Virus record (IMG/VR): IMGVR_UViG_3300045044_000056
Location: 1-64,000 of that record
Source: a virus
Length of the DNA: 64,000 nt
Strand: one strand, 5' to 3'
Position numbers and translations under genes: made by a program. Below, piece by piece: positions 31,987 through 38,976 of the stretch. The notes below the pieces were generated by a model. That model was given only the letters and a program-made list of their open reading frames with translations. It was not told where the DNA came from and ran no database searches. Each line of letters opens with the position of its first letter. Position 1 is the stretch's first letter.

Positions 31987-32245
31987 AACCCTGATCTCTC
32001 TGACCTCCTTCAAGCGGCGTGCCAAAGCGCGCCGCTAAGGCTTTGTTCGCGCAATGTCCGCGTTCTCACCAGTTCTCACCGAGGGGTGAGAATTTCACCT
32101 GAAAATCGTTTGAATTCAATCGCATCATCAAACGTTGCAAAAATACGGCACCTGTTGCGGGTCAGCCACTTACGGGCAAAATTCTCACCAAAATTCTCAC
32201 CGGAGGGTAAGATCGTGTTTTTCCGTTCACTGGTCGTTCCCGTTC
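31987..32245. other. Non-coding region with TTCTCACC repeats, possible attP
   Basis: No gene seen. The motif TTCTCACC occurs directly at about 32063, 32072, 32182 and 32193, and inverted (GGTGAGAA) at 32084. The 32072/32084 pair forms a hairpin TTCTCACC/GGTGAGAA. Repeated arm-like sites beside the integrase gene are what an attP region would show, with the core somewhere in 32100-32180. I cannot identify a tRNA-derived core. Confidence 0.45.
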
Positions 32246-32407
32246 TTAGCCATGGCCGCGCTCCCGCCGTTTCAGCTCGCGGGCGACGGCCTCGCGCACG
32301 AAGTCGGTGCGGTCCTCATCGTCTTTGAGCACCGCCGAGATCCGCGCGAAGGTGCCCTTCTCAAACCGGGCCGTCATGTTCTCACTCCATTCGCGGCGTC
32401 GGGACAT
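32246..32407 (-). CDS. Ribbon-helix-helix-like small regulator
   Basis: 53 residues from ATG 32407: a short strand segment (ENMTARFEKGTFARISAVL), then two helices (KDDEDRTDFVREAVARELKR). The pattern is that of Arc/CopG proteins, which bind palindromic operators as dimers. It is divergent from the secreted-protein cluster and beside operator-like sequences, so it may control both directions. Confidence 0.65.
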   Translation of the reverse strand: MSRRREWSENMTARFEKGTFARISAVLKDDEDRTDFVREAVARELKRRERGHG

Positions 32408-32515
32408 CGCTTAAACCCCATAGTCGTATGACTTATTTTTACCGCATTACGCATATTCATATCAGAAACCGGCGACACTGGGTCGGCCCGGTATTACCAA
32501 CAGGGGGGTGTGGGA
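32408..32515. promoter_or_regulatory. Divergent promoter/operator region
   Basis: AT-rich interval containing TAGTCGTATGACTTAT (near 32422) and TTACGCATATTCATATCA (near 32448), related to the TGATACGC(A/G)TATG operators at 25691-25731. GGGGGGTG lies just before the ATG at 32516. It separates the ribbon-helix-helix gene from the secreted-peptide gene. Confidence 0.5.
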
Positions 32516-32650
32516 ATGGTTAAGATCGCTTTGATCGTCAGCACGCTGGCGCTGGTTGGCCTAGGCTTCATCGCCGAAGCCTCGGCGCAGCGCGGCATGC
32601 GGTGCACCAGCCAAACTATCGGCGGGACCACGTACACGAACTGCTACTGA
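32516..32650 (+). CDS. Small secreted peptide
   Basis: 44 residues. A clear signal peptide (MVKIALIVSTLALVGLGFIA ending ASAQ) precedes a mature peptide of about 20 residues (RGMRCTSQTIGGTTYTNCY) with two Cys that could form a disulfide. It is followed by a strong terminator, so it can be a separate transcription unit. Confidence 0.65.
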   Translation: MVKIALIVSTLALVGLGFIAEASAQRGMRCTSQTIGGTTYTNCY

Positions 32651-32674
32651 GTCAGACTGACCATAGCATTTCGA

Positions 32675-32700
32675 GGGCCGCCCTTCGGGGCGGCCTTTTT
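32675..32700 (+). terminator. Rho-independent terminator
   Basis: GGGCCGCC-CTTC-GGGGCGGCC stem followed by five T. It ends the transcript of the small secreted peptide. Confidence 0.9.
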
Positions 32701-32704
32701 ATTT

Positions 32705-32755
32705 CCCATACTCATATGCGTTATTGACCCTGATACTCGTATCATTTATTGGGGG
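32705..32755 (+). promoter_or_regulatory. Promoter with overlapping TGATAC/GTATCA operator
   Basis: ATACTCATATGCGTTATTGA is followed by TGATACTCGTATCA (arms TGATAC/GTATCA), which lies between a TTGACC -35-like box and the TTATTG region. This is the same operator family as at 25691-25731, placed to repress the genes at 32790-34226. Confidence 0.55.
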
Positions 32756-32789
32756 GGTGCCTACCTCATTTCAGAAAAGGAGAAAGCAC

Positions 32790-33038
32790 GTGGGCACCAA
32801 ACTTCTAACACTAGCTATCATTGTTAGCTTCCTCGCCCCTGGCGCAATCGCAGCGCCGCTGGGCAGTTACCCCAAAGGCGTCAAGCACGCCACCTCACCG
32901 CCCGCGCGCGTGGATGAATATCACCACGCCCTGCCGTCGGTTACGCCGCCGCCGCGCGCAAAACTGCTCAACCCGGCAGTGAGCGATCCAGACCCGCAGG
33001 TCCGCCACAACACGCGGATCAATCAAACCAACCAGTAA
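32790..33038 (+). CDS. Small secreted Pro-rich protein
   Basis: 82 residues from GTG 32790 with AAGGAG nine bases upstream, which decides the start. Signal peptide (KLLTLAIIVSFLAPGAIAA), then a Pro/His-rich mature part (YHHALPSVTPPPRAKLLNP). Function unknown; probably expressed from the lysogen together with the next gene. Confidence 0.6.
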   Translation: MGTKLLTLAIIVSFLAPGAIAAPLGSYPKGVKHATSPPARVDEYHHALPSVTPPPRAKLLNPAVSDPDPQVRHNTRINQTNQ

Positions 33039-33071
33039 AAACCAACCAGTAATCCCAGAGAGGAAAAAACT

Positions 33072-34226
33072 ATGACAATCACTATCGGCGGTTCGACCGC
33101 CCAAGCTTGGGTCGACAGCGGCACGGCGCAAGGAGTCAACGTGACCCTGATCGCCGACCCTGCCGGATCGGCACCGGTCACGTTCGACGGCACCAATGGC
33201 AACATCTTCGACGCCACTGATCGGGATGGGCTCGTGTCTGGCGGCCCATTCGGCATCGGCGTCCTCAACACCACGATCAACAACGGCGATCCTGGTGTCA
33301 CCTCAGTCCCGTCCGAGATCGGGTTCTACGGCAATACGCCGCTGAGCTACTTCCCGGATGGCAGTCAGCAAGACATCCTGGATGTCCAGTTCAACAAGGA
33401 CATGACGGGCGGCAGTGTCACGGTCTCGTTCTTCTACGCGGGCGAGGCCGGCAACCCGGAAGCGTTGCAGTACCAGCTGCTGGATAACGGTGTCGTGGTC
33501 GATACTGAGACGATCACGTCGTCAGGCAACGGAGCCTACAGCAGCAGCAACCCCGGATTCTTCACCTTCAATTTGGACTCCGGGATCAAGTTCGACGAGA
33601 TCAAGTTCCTGGGCGATGATGCCCACGTGGCCGATGCCACCGACTTCCTGGTCGAGAGCATCACCACTGATCTCTACGTCCCGCCCGTCGTCTGCTACGA
33701 CGGCAACTCACAGGGCTATTGGGCGCAACACAGCAATCTATGGGACACCGTGGCCCATGGCGGCGTGGCAGGCGATCTGACCACGTCCAAGTACGACACG
33801 GTGTTTAACATCAACGCCTTCGGCGCTGCCGTTGGCGATAAGACGCTGCTGCAGGTCGAGCAGACCAACGGCGGCGGCGAAGCAGCGCTCGGCCGGCAGG
33901 TGGTCGCCGCGCTCGAGAACGCAGTGGCGGGCTCGTCGCATGGTTTGACCGAAGCCTTCCGGTTCTCGCCCAGCGACATCATCAAGGCGGTGCAGGAAGT
34001 CTACGGCGGCGCCGGTGGTCATACCTTCGACGCCGTCAAGGGCGCCGACCTGCAGAACCTGTTGGAGTTCTGGAACACGGTGCCCGAGAAGTCGCCCGGC
34101 GGTGAGTTGTGCTCCAACACAACGGTGCTCAACCCGCTGGACTACGGCACTCTCCATGGCGGGTCTTTCACCGGCGACATTATCGGAGTACTCCAGAACC
34201 TGCACCCGGATCACGCTTGGGTCTAA
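33072..34226 (+). CDS. Large beta-rich extracellular-type protein
   Basis: 384 residues with GAGAGGAAA upstream. There is no classical signal peptide. The first ~200 residues are Gly/Asp/Thr-rich beta sequence (MTITIGGSTAQAWVDSGTAQ..., a jelly-roll-like YQLLDNGVVVDTETITSSG). The second half starts at VVCYDGNSQGYWAQHSNLWD and is helical, with DAVKGADLQNLLEFWNTVPE. RTX/type I secretion-like composition is possible. It ends before a strong terminator and looks like a lysogenic cargo (moron) gene. Confidence 0.6.
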   Translation: MTITIGGSTAQAWVDSGTAQGVNVTLIADPAGSAPVTFDGTNGNIFDATDRDGLVSGGPFGIGVLNTTINNGDPGVTSVPSEIGFYGNTPLSYFPDGSQQDILDVQFNKDMTGGSVTVSFFYAGEAGNPEALQYQLLDNGVVVDTETITSSGNGAYSSSNPGFFTFNLDSGIKFDEIKFLGDDAHVADATDFLVESITTDLYVPPVVCYDGNSQGYWAQHSNLWDTVAHGGVAGDLTTSKYDTVFNINAFGAAVGDKTLLQVEQTNGGGEAALGRQVVAALENAVAGSSHGLTEAFRFSPSDIIKAVQEVYGGAGGHTFDAVKGADLQNLLEFWNTVPEKSPGGELCSNTTVLNPLDYGTLHGGSFTGDIIGVLQNLHPDHAWV

Positions 34227-34264
34227 AGGGCCATACCCCCACCCCCACCCCTTTGGACCCTTGG

Positions 34265-34290
34265 GGGCCGCCTTCGGGCGGCCCTTTTTT
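34265..34290 (+). terminator. Rho-independent terminator
   Basis: GGGCCGCC-TTC-GGGCGGCCC stem followed by six T, ending the secreted-protein transcript 39 bases after its stop. Confidence 0.92.
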
Positions 34291-34314
34291 CTTCGGCCTG
34301 GGGCTCAATAGGAA

Positions 34315-34358
34315 GGCCGCTGGTGAGCTACGCATCCTCCCGCGCTCCACCAGCGGCC
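34315..34358. other. Perfect 11-bp inverted repeat
   Basis: GGCCGCTGGTG (34315-34325) and CACCAGCGGCC (34348-34358) are exact complements around a 22-base loop. There is no T-run on either side, so it is not a simple terminator. It lies between the secreted-protein terminator and the end of the minus-strand gene that follows array 3. Confidence 0.6.
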
Positions 34359-34390
34359 CCTCCCCCACCCCAACCAATAGACGGCCGCCG

Positions 34391-34570
34391 CTAGCCGGGC
34401 GGCAGGCTCTTCCGCAGTTTGCTGGCGAGCGTCCGCATGGCGTCGGCCTTGCGGTCGTGTGGCCCGGCCGTACGTGGCTCGGCACGCCCATAGGAATCGT
34501 GTCGGCTCGCTCGGGATACGAGCGCTTCGACGATCAACTCCACTTCACCGATCGATAGGTCGATTTGCAC
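34391..34570 (-). CDS. Small hypothetical protein started inside the end of array 3
   Basis: 59 residues from GTG 34570 (VQIDLSIGEVELIVEALVSR..., ending ASKLRKSLPPG). It is acidic, then basic, and helical. The GTG is the last three bases of a degenerate A repeat, GAGCGAGCGTG, and GGGAG five bases upstream can act as the ribosome site. The array's end therefore supplies this gene's translation start. Function unknown. Confidence 0.6.
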   Translation of the reverse strand: MQIDLSIGEVELIVEALVSRASRHDSYGRAEPRTAGPHDRKADAMRTLASKLRKSLPPG

Positions 34571-34874
34571 GCTCGCTCCCTATGGTGCTCTCTGGTTCGA
34601 TGGCTCGCTCAGCGCTTCGCTCATTTCTTTTGGAACTCTCTCACAACGTGGCTCGCTCTGGCTTTGTGGTGCTCTCAGCGATTATGGCTCGCTCACGACC
34701 TTTGGTGCTCTCTCGCCGGATGGCTCGCTCACCATGTTTGGTTCTCTCATCCATGTTGGCTCGCTCATCAATTTTGGTGCTCTCCCTCGATGTGGCTCGC
34801 TCCTGCTCAATGGTGCTCTCAAGACCGCTGGCTCGCTCACCATTCATGGTGCTCTCTACTGTCGTGGCTATGTC
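34569..34874 (-). repeat. Array 3: A/B repeats on the minus strand, about 17 half-units
   Basis: Read on the minus strand, the array starts with a degenerate A (GACATAGCCA, 34874-34865) that contains the stop codon TAG of the IS110-like gene. It continues with alternating B and A every 18 bp and ends with a degenerate A (GAGCGAGCGT, 34578-34569) that supplies the GTG of the next gene. Around 34611-34630 one unit is damaged (GAGCGAAGCG next to an A with only two bases between), and the last segment is 4 nt. One B is GAGAGTTCCA, the same variant as the first B of array 1. The segment TAATCGCT (34684-34677) is shared with array 1, in the same A-to-B slot. Confidence 0.95.
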
Positions 34875-35725
34875 CAGCCTTTGGCGGCCAGCGCTTCCGC
34901 GAGGCCGTCGATCGCCTCCGGGTTGGGCAGCGGGATAAAGTGCGCATGCCCGAGGTGGGCGATGGCGTAGGGATCACGGGGCAGCTCGTGAAAGCGCTGC
35001 CACCACATCGCGCAGTGGATATGCGACAGGAACAGCTTCACCGTATAGCGTCGGGCCTGCGCGTCGACCTGCGCATCGGGTAGCTTGCCCTTGCTCACCG
35101 CCTTGAACGCGTCGGTTTTCTTCTTGTAGCGGTTGGCTGCAACATCAGCAGCTGCGCGCTCGGCATTGCCGCCGCTGTCGTTGCGCGCAACCTCATAGGC
35201 CTTGCGCTTTTTATAGACGTGGCCGTAGACGCATTCCTCCTCGTTGGAGAATTTCATGAACGTCTGGCCGGTTTTCCAGCACAGCGTTTTGAACTCGGCG
35301 TTCCAGGGCCGCTTTTCTCCCTTGCCCCACTTCACTGTTGGATCGAGCCCGGCAAAGCGCCAGATATGTCCGGCCGTCGGCGCCTGGGTGATATCGATGT
35401 GAGCGAGCATGCCGGCCGCGATCACTGGGCCGACCCCATAGATCGATTTCAGCCAGCGCCCAATCACGTTGGCCTCAGCATAGGTATCGAGGGTGCGCTT
35501 GATCTGGCCTTCCAGGATCTCGCTCTGTTCGGCGAGCCAATCAATCAACCCATGCGGCTCATCCGGCATCGAGCGCAGCTGGTTGTTGGCGCGCTTGCGG
35601 CCATCCTGCATCAGGTAATAGCCGTCGACCAGAAAACGCGCTTCCTGTTCGGATAGCGTCGCCGCCGCCCGCACAAGATCACGGTCGAGTCTCCGTACGC
35701 TTGGGACATGTTCATGGACTGCCAT
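34868..35725 (-). CDS. IS110 C-domain-like (Transposase_20) protein without a DEDD domain
   Basis: 285 residues. After a helical N-terminus, the segment IGRWLKSIYGVGPVIAAGML followed by AHIDI and AGHIWRFAGLDPTVKW matches the helix-hairpin-helix part of the IS110/IS116/IS902 C-terminal domain. The N-terminal RuvC-like DEDD domain is absent, and the catalytic-serine region reads KWGKGEK with no Ser. No insertion-sequence ends are visible. It is therefore probably a phage DNA-binding protein derived from, or related to, that fold. Its stop codon lies in the first unit of array 3, transcribed in the same direction. Confidence 0.75.
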   Translation of the reverse strand: MAVHEHVPSVRRLDRDLVRAAATLSEQEARFLVDGYYLMQDGRKRANNQLRSMPDEPHGLIDWLAEQSEILEGQIKRTLDTYAEANVIGRWLKSIYGVGPVIAAGMLAHIDITQAPTAGHIWRFAGLDPTVKWGKGEKRPWNAEFKTLCWKTGQTFMKFSNEEECVYGHVYKKRKAYEVARNDSGGNAERAAADVAANRYKKKTDAFKAVSKGKLPDAQVDAQARRYTVKLFLSHIHCAMWWQRFHELPRDPYAIAHLGHAHFIPLPNPEAIDGLAEALAAKGWT

Positions 35726-36344
35726 CGGCCTCTTCCTTTTCCTGCGCTGAGTGGATTGGCTGCATCAGCTGCCCGGGCCAGGTCGAGCGCTCGGTCACCA
35801 CGTTGCCGCCCGGGACCTCGTGCCACTGGCCATCCTCAGCCATCGCTGGCGCGATAATGATCAGCGCCTCGTAGGACGAGAACCGCAGGATGGCCGCAAT
35901 GTTCTGTGCAGCTCGGCGTTCCAGGTAGCGCCATAAGGCGGGATCATCTCGCCAATCGTTGCGGCGCTTCGGATCGATCCAGATCTGGACCACCTGGACC
36001 GGCGTGCCCTCCCCGCCATCCTCTTTCGGCACATAGCGGATGAAGTCGGGCATGATGTCGATCACGTAGCCAGAGCGATCCGGGCGGCGCAGCTCGGCGG
36101 TGTCGTCCTCGGTGAGCCAGCGACACGACCACAGTCGGCAGCCCATCGGGCGCTTGTCGTAGATCGCGCAGCCGGTGTGGCGCTGATGCTGGCAGCGCGC
36201 CCCGGCGGGCTTATCGAAGTCGCGGACCATGTTCGTGGGGTTGCCCAGCATGGCGAGGGCCATCGCGTTCCGCTCTGGATCGTCGGCGCCCTTCTTCATT
36301 GGCAGCAGCCGGCAACACAAAGTACATTCACCGCAGTGCCTCAT
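35712..36344 (-). CDS. CxxCxxCC zinc/iron-chelating domain protein
   Basis: 210 residues from ATG 36344 (MRHCGECTLCCRLLPMKKG). The Cys set CGECTLCC, CQHQRHTGCAIYDKRPMGCR and WSCRW fits the YkgJ/UPF0153 family of metal-binding proteins of unknown reaction. Phage copies are common. ATGA overlap with the zinc-ribbon gene upstream; 14-base overlap with the IS110-like gene downstream. Confidence 0.82.
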   Translation of the reverse strand: MRHCGECTLCCRLLPMKKGADDPERNAMALAMLGNPTNMVRDFDKPAGARCQHQRHTGCAIYDKRPMGCRLWSCRWLTEDDTAELRRPDRSGYVIDIMPDFIRYVPKEDGGEGTPVQVVQIWIDPKRRNDWRDDPALWRYLERRAAQNIAAILRFSSYEALIIIAPAMAEDGQWHEVPGGNVVTERSTWPGQLMQPIHSAQEKEEADGSP

Positions 36345-36538
36345 CGCTTCTTCTCCAGCCGCACCCACTCGGCGACGCAGGTGTCGCACAGGCTGATTGC
36401 TCCACCCTCGCGGTTCCAGCACATCAGCGGGACCTCGGGCAGCGGGCCCTGGCAGCACGAGCAGATCGCCGGCCTCGGGCTGTCGGGTCTGCTCCACACC
36501 GGATTGAACCCCGGTCGGAATCGGAACTGCATCGTCAT
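36341..36538 (-). CDS. Small zinc-finger protein
   Basis: 65 residues with ICSCCQGPLPEVPLMCWNRE and LCDTCVAEWVRL, four Cys in two pairs suited to one zinc. Co-translated with the CxxCxxCC gene (ATGA). Confidence 0.65.
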   Translation of the reverse strand: MTMQFRFRPGFNPVWSRPDSPRPAICSCCQGPLPEVPLMCWNREGGAISLCDTCVAEWVRLEKKR

Positions 36539-36540
36539 CT

Positions 36541-36762
36541 TTAGAACTCGACCTCGATCTTCTTGGCCCCCGCCTTCGTCAAGATCGTTTTGGCAAAGTC
36601 GATTGCCTGCCCTTTCGGCAGTGCGAACCAGCTCACGTCTTTCCCAAAGTTGAAGTGAATGTTGCCGTGGCGATCAACCGCAATGGCCATCTTGAGTTCG
36701 CCTTCATCGTGCGGCCCCAACGATCCATCTGGAAATTTCCCTGTCCCTCCAAGTTTGACCAC
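36541..36762 (-). CDS. Small hypothetical protein
   Basis: 73 residues (MVKLGGTGKFPDGSLGPHDE..., MAIAVDRHGNIHFNFGKDVS, KTILTKAGAKKIEVEF). Alternating strands and one helix; no family recognised. Confidence 0.6.
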   Translation of the reverse strand: MVKLGGTGKFPDGSLGPHDEGELKMAIAVDRHGNIHFNFGKDVSWFALPKGQAIDFAKTILTKAGAKKIEVEF

Positions 36763-36766
36763 GGGA

Positions 36767-36859
36767 TCACCTCGAGAAAAGAATGATGGCCATGAACGCG
36801 ATGACCGGCGCCAAGGCGATCAACATGCCAAAGATCAGGGAGGCTTCAGGGTCAGTCAT
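36767..36859 (-). CDS. 30-residue membrane peptide
   Basis: MTDPEASLIFGMLIALAPVI then AFMAIILFSR: a short acidic head, one transmembrane helix and a basic end. It fills the gap between two packed genes on the same strand. Confidence 0.5.
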   Translation of the reverse strand: MTDPEASLIFGMLIALAPVIAFMAIILFSR

Positions 36860-36862
36860 TTC

Positions 36863-37465
36863 TCATCCATGTCGATTAGCGAGACGCAAGAATGCATCTT
36901 CGTCAGCTTCCAGCATCAGCTTCTGCGCCAGCATGTGATCGGCGATCGGAATGCCGCCGTCGTCAAGATGACCACAAAGCCGATGCAAGACGCGATCCTG
37001 GCCAAGCAAGTCGCGTTCCACAACGTCGATGTTTGCCACTGCGTGCCCTTGGTCGCGTATGCGATAGAGGCGGCCGGATCGTCCCTCGACCAGGAACCAT
37101 TTATGCCGCTCGATCGACGCGCGCTGCTCTGGTGTCAGCGAGCGCAGCAATAGCTCGCGCGCCTTCAGTTCCGCATCAGTGCGCTGCAGGTCGCGTTGAA
37201 GCGCGGCTGGCCGCACATGCGGGCGATGAATGCGCGGTTGCACGGGTACTGTCCATAGCTGGTTGTGCTGCGGGTAGATGTAGAGCGTGCTGCCCGTACC
37301 TTGTTGCACAAAGCACGGGATGGTCGCGGTGCTGGTTGCCGTACCGTTGCTCCACAGATAGGTGGTCGGCACCGTGGACGAGCCGCCGGTTGAGTCGGTC
37401 GTCCACATCTGATTGGCCGAGTCGTAGTTGACCCAGCCGGTGTTGTTGATCCAGACGAGCGGCAC
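36863..37465 (-). CDS. Conserved phage hypothetical protein
   Basis: 200 residues. The first ~70 are Ser/Thr/Gly/Trp-rich (virion-like). The last ~110 hold a distinct domain: ARELLLRSLTPEQRASIERH, FLVEGRSGRLYRI, VANIDVVE, LCGHLDDGGIPIADHMLAQK and LEADEDAFLRLAN. I recall such LTPEQR/LCGH/LAQK proteins in other alphaproteobacterial phages but know no function. Confidence 0.65.
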   Translation of the reverse strand: MPLVWINNTGWVNYDSANQMWTTDSTGGSSTVPTTYLWSNGTATSTATIPCFVQQGTGSTLYIYPQHNQLWTVPVQPRIHRPHVRPAALQRDLQRTDAELKARELLLRSLTPEQRASIERHKWFLVEGRSGRLYRIRDQGHAVANIDVVERDLLGQDRVLHRLCGHLDDGGIPIADHMLAQKLMLEADEDAFLRLANRHG

Positions 37466-37466
37466 G

Positions 37467-37694
37467 TCAGCCGCCCCTGAGCTGCGGCACCAGCATCATC
37501 TCGCGGGCGTGCGGGTCGAACACTTCCATTCGCGTTGCTTTCTCGCCATCGCGGACGCGAAACGCGTGGAAACCCGCGTCGGTCTTTTCCTCGAAAACCT
37601 CGCGCGCGAAAGCAACCTCGTCGGCGTTGTTCGGGTCCCAGCCGATCTTGGTGTGCCCGCTACGGTCGAGAATATTCATTTCATGTAGTCCCAT
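37467..37694 (-). CDS. Small hypothetical protein
   Basis: 75 residues from ATG 37694 with GGGAGA upstream (MGLHEMNILDRSGHTKIGWD...). It has a DPNNADEVAFAREVFEEKTD helix and a beta-rich end (ATRMEVFDPHAREMMLVPQL). No family recognised. Confidence 0.6.
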   Translation of the reverse strand: MGLHEMNILDRSGHTKIGWDPNNADEVAFAREVFEEKTDAGFHAFRVRDGEKATRMEVFDPHAREMMLVPQLRGG

Positions 37695-37714
37695 TGTCTT
37701 CTCCCTTGTTAAAT

Positions 37715-37804
37715 TCAGTCCCTCACGATCAACCAAACCCCGGTGATGACCAGTGAGATCACGAGCGCTACGACGATCATCACGGTCACGAGCTGGGCGC
37801 TCAT
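37715..37804 (-). CDS. 29-residue membrane peptide
   Basis: MSAQLVTVMIVVALVISLVI then TGVWLIVRD, a single transmembrane helix. Start overlaps the stop of the upstream gene (ATGA), supporting real translation. Confidence 0.5.
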   Translation of the reverse strand: MSAQLVTVMIVVALVISLVITGVWLIVRD

Positions 37805-38160
37805 AGCGCCTCCATGAATTCATCGTCACCGATCACGATGGCAATTTGCCCGACCAGGTAGTCCGCAAGCCTACCCATTGGCATAAGCAATCCGGGATGA
37901 CCGGTACGCTGCAGCGCCTGATGCCAAAGGATGGTTGCCCGCTCGTTGACCGGTAAGTCCTTCATCTTGCCGTCCTCATCGCAGAACGCGACGCAATTAC
38001 ATAGCTCACCCTGATGCTCAATCGAGGTGAAGCGGGGTATCAGCTCCAAATACCCGCCGCCGATCGCGGCCTTGAGCACAGGCAATGTCGGCTTGTCTTC
38101 GACCGGCGTCGCGAGCTGCCCACCGCTGCCGGGCTTGATGGTGATGATGGTGCCTTTCAT
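37801..38160 (-). CDS. DUF3846-like protein
   Basis: 119 residues from ATG 38160. PTLPVLKAAIGGGYLELIPR, LCNCVAFCDEDGKMKDLPVN and a C-terminal YLVGQIAIVIGDDEFMEAL follow the DUF3846 pattern found in phages and plasmids, whose function is unknown. Coupled to both neighbours. Confidence 0.65.
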   Translation of the reverse strand: MKGTIITIKPGSGGQLATPVEDKPTLPVLKAAIGGGYLELIPRFTSIEHQGELCNCVAFCDEDGKMKDLPVNERATILWHQALQRTGHPGLLMPMGRLADYLVGQIAIVIGDDEFMEAL

Positions 38161-38360
38161 TTCTCGCGCTCGAAAATTTTGGTGAACGTCAGCTTGGGCT
38201 CGACCTGCAGGCGCGCCACCATCTCGGAGAGCAACATGTCGGGCGCGTCCATGCACACCTCGAAATGGCACCCGGGATGCGCAATGTCGAAGTCGCGCAG
38301 GTGCTGCAGCCAGGCCTGCTGCAGCTCGGGCGGCACGTGCGCAACGGTGAAGATTTTCAT
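38157..38360 (-). CDS. Small hypothetical protein
   Basis: 67 residues (MKIFTVAHVPPELQQAWLQH, HFEVCMDAPDMLLSEMVARL). Alpha/beta character; ATGA overlaps on both sides. No family recognised. Confidence 0.6.
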   Translation of the reverse strand: MKIFTVAHVPPELQQAWLQHLRDFDIAHPGCHFEVCMDAPDMLLSEMVARLQVEPKLTFTKIFEREK

Positions 38361-38635
38361 GAATTGGCTCTCTGTTTACGGCGGTGCTCCAATTCTTCTA
38401 CTGCAACCGGGATCATGTCGCGAACCTGGCTGACGTGCATGCGCAACAGTTCCTCGCGCAGCATCACTGTCCCGGTCTCATTGTCTTTGACGAAGTGGGA
38501 AGCGAGCAGCATGGCGAGCGAATACGCCAGCGCGGCGCCGATGACATCCGGGTCCTTGCCTTCAAGCAGAGGCCAGATCAATTCCGTAAGCTTGAAAGCT
38601 TGCGTTCCTAGCCGCTTAATTCGCCGACTTGTCAT
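38357..38635 (-). CDS. Hypothetical helical protein
   Basis: 92 residues from ATG 38635 (MTSRRIKRLGTQAFKLTELI...). Helical with DPDVIGAALAYSLAMLLASH and a basic C-terminus (VEELEHRRKQRANS). No family recognised. Confidence 0.6.
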   Translation of the reverse strand: MTSRRIKRLGTQAFKLTELIWPLLEGKDPDVIGAALAYSLAMLLASHFVKDNETGTVMLREELLRMHVSQVRDMIPVAVEELEHRRKQRANS

Positions 38636-38976
38636 TCTTCGATCCAGTGCGGTCTTTTCTGCGCCTCGATGGCCCGGGCATGCTCTAGGATATTCTCCAC
38701 TGATAATCGCCAGTACATGTCTTGCCGCAACTTCGCGATCACCCGCCACTTGAATTGCTGATGCAGTCGGACGGCGCGCTGACCGTCACCGAGCGCATCG
38801 GCCAATAATGCAAGCGCAAGCTGCGCCGGGCCTGAGCCGCCATAACCCCATTCGAAGCCATCGGGGCTATGGTTGTCGAGATCGAGGCGTTTGCGCAAGC
38901 CGCGCGGCTTGCCATCGACCACCTTGCGGACGTGCGCCTCGCCTTTGATATCGCGCCAGCCTTCGTAATATGACAT
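38632..38976 (-). CDS. DUF6166-like phage protein
   Basis: 114 residues. LRKRLDLDNHSPDGFEWGYG, then GSGPAQLALALLADALGDG and FKWRVIAKLRQDMYWRLSVE match the DUF6166 family, widespread in phages, with unknown role. First gene of the minus-strand accessory operon reading towards array 3. Confidence 0.78.
   Translation of the reverse strand: MSYYEGWRDIKGEAHVRKVVDGKPRGLRKRLDLDNHSPDGFEWGYGGSGPAQLALALLADALGDGQRAVRLHQQFKWRVIAKLRQDMYWRLSVENILEHARAIEAQKRPHWIEE

Noticed and set aside
34868-35725. Complete IS110 insertion sequence
   Set aside because: No DEDD domain, no cat-like catalytic serine, no flanking non-coding RNA region of IS110 type, and the gene is coupled with phage genes on its 5' side.
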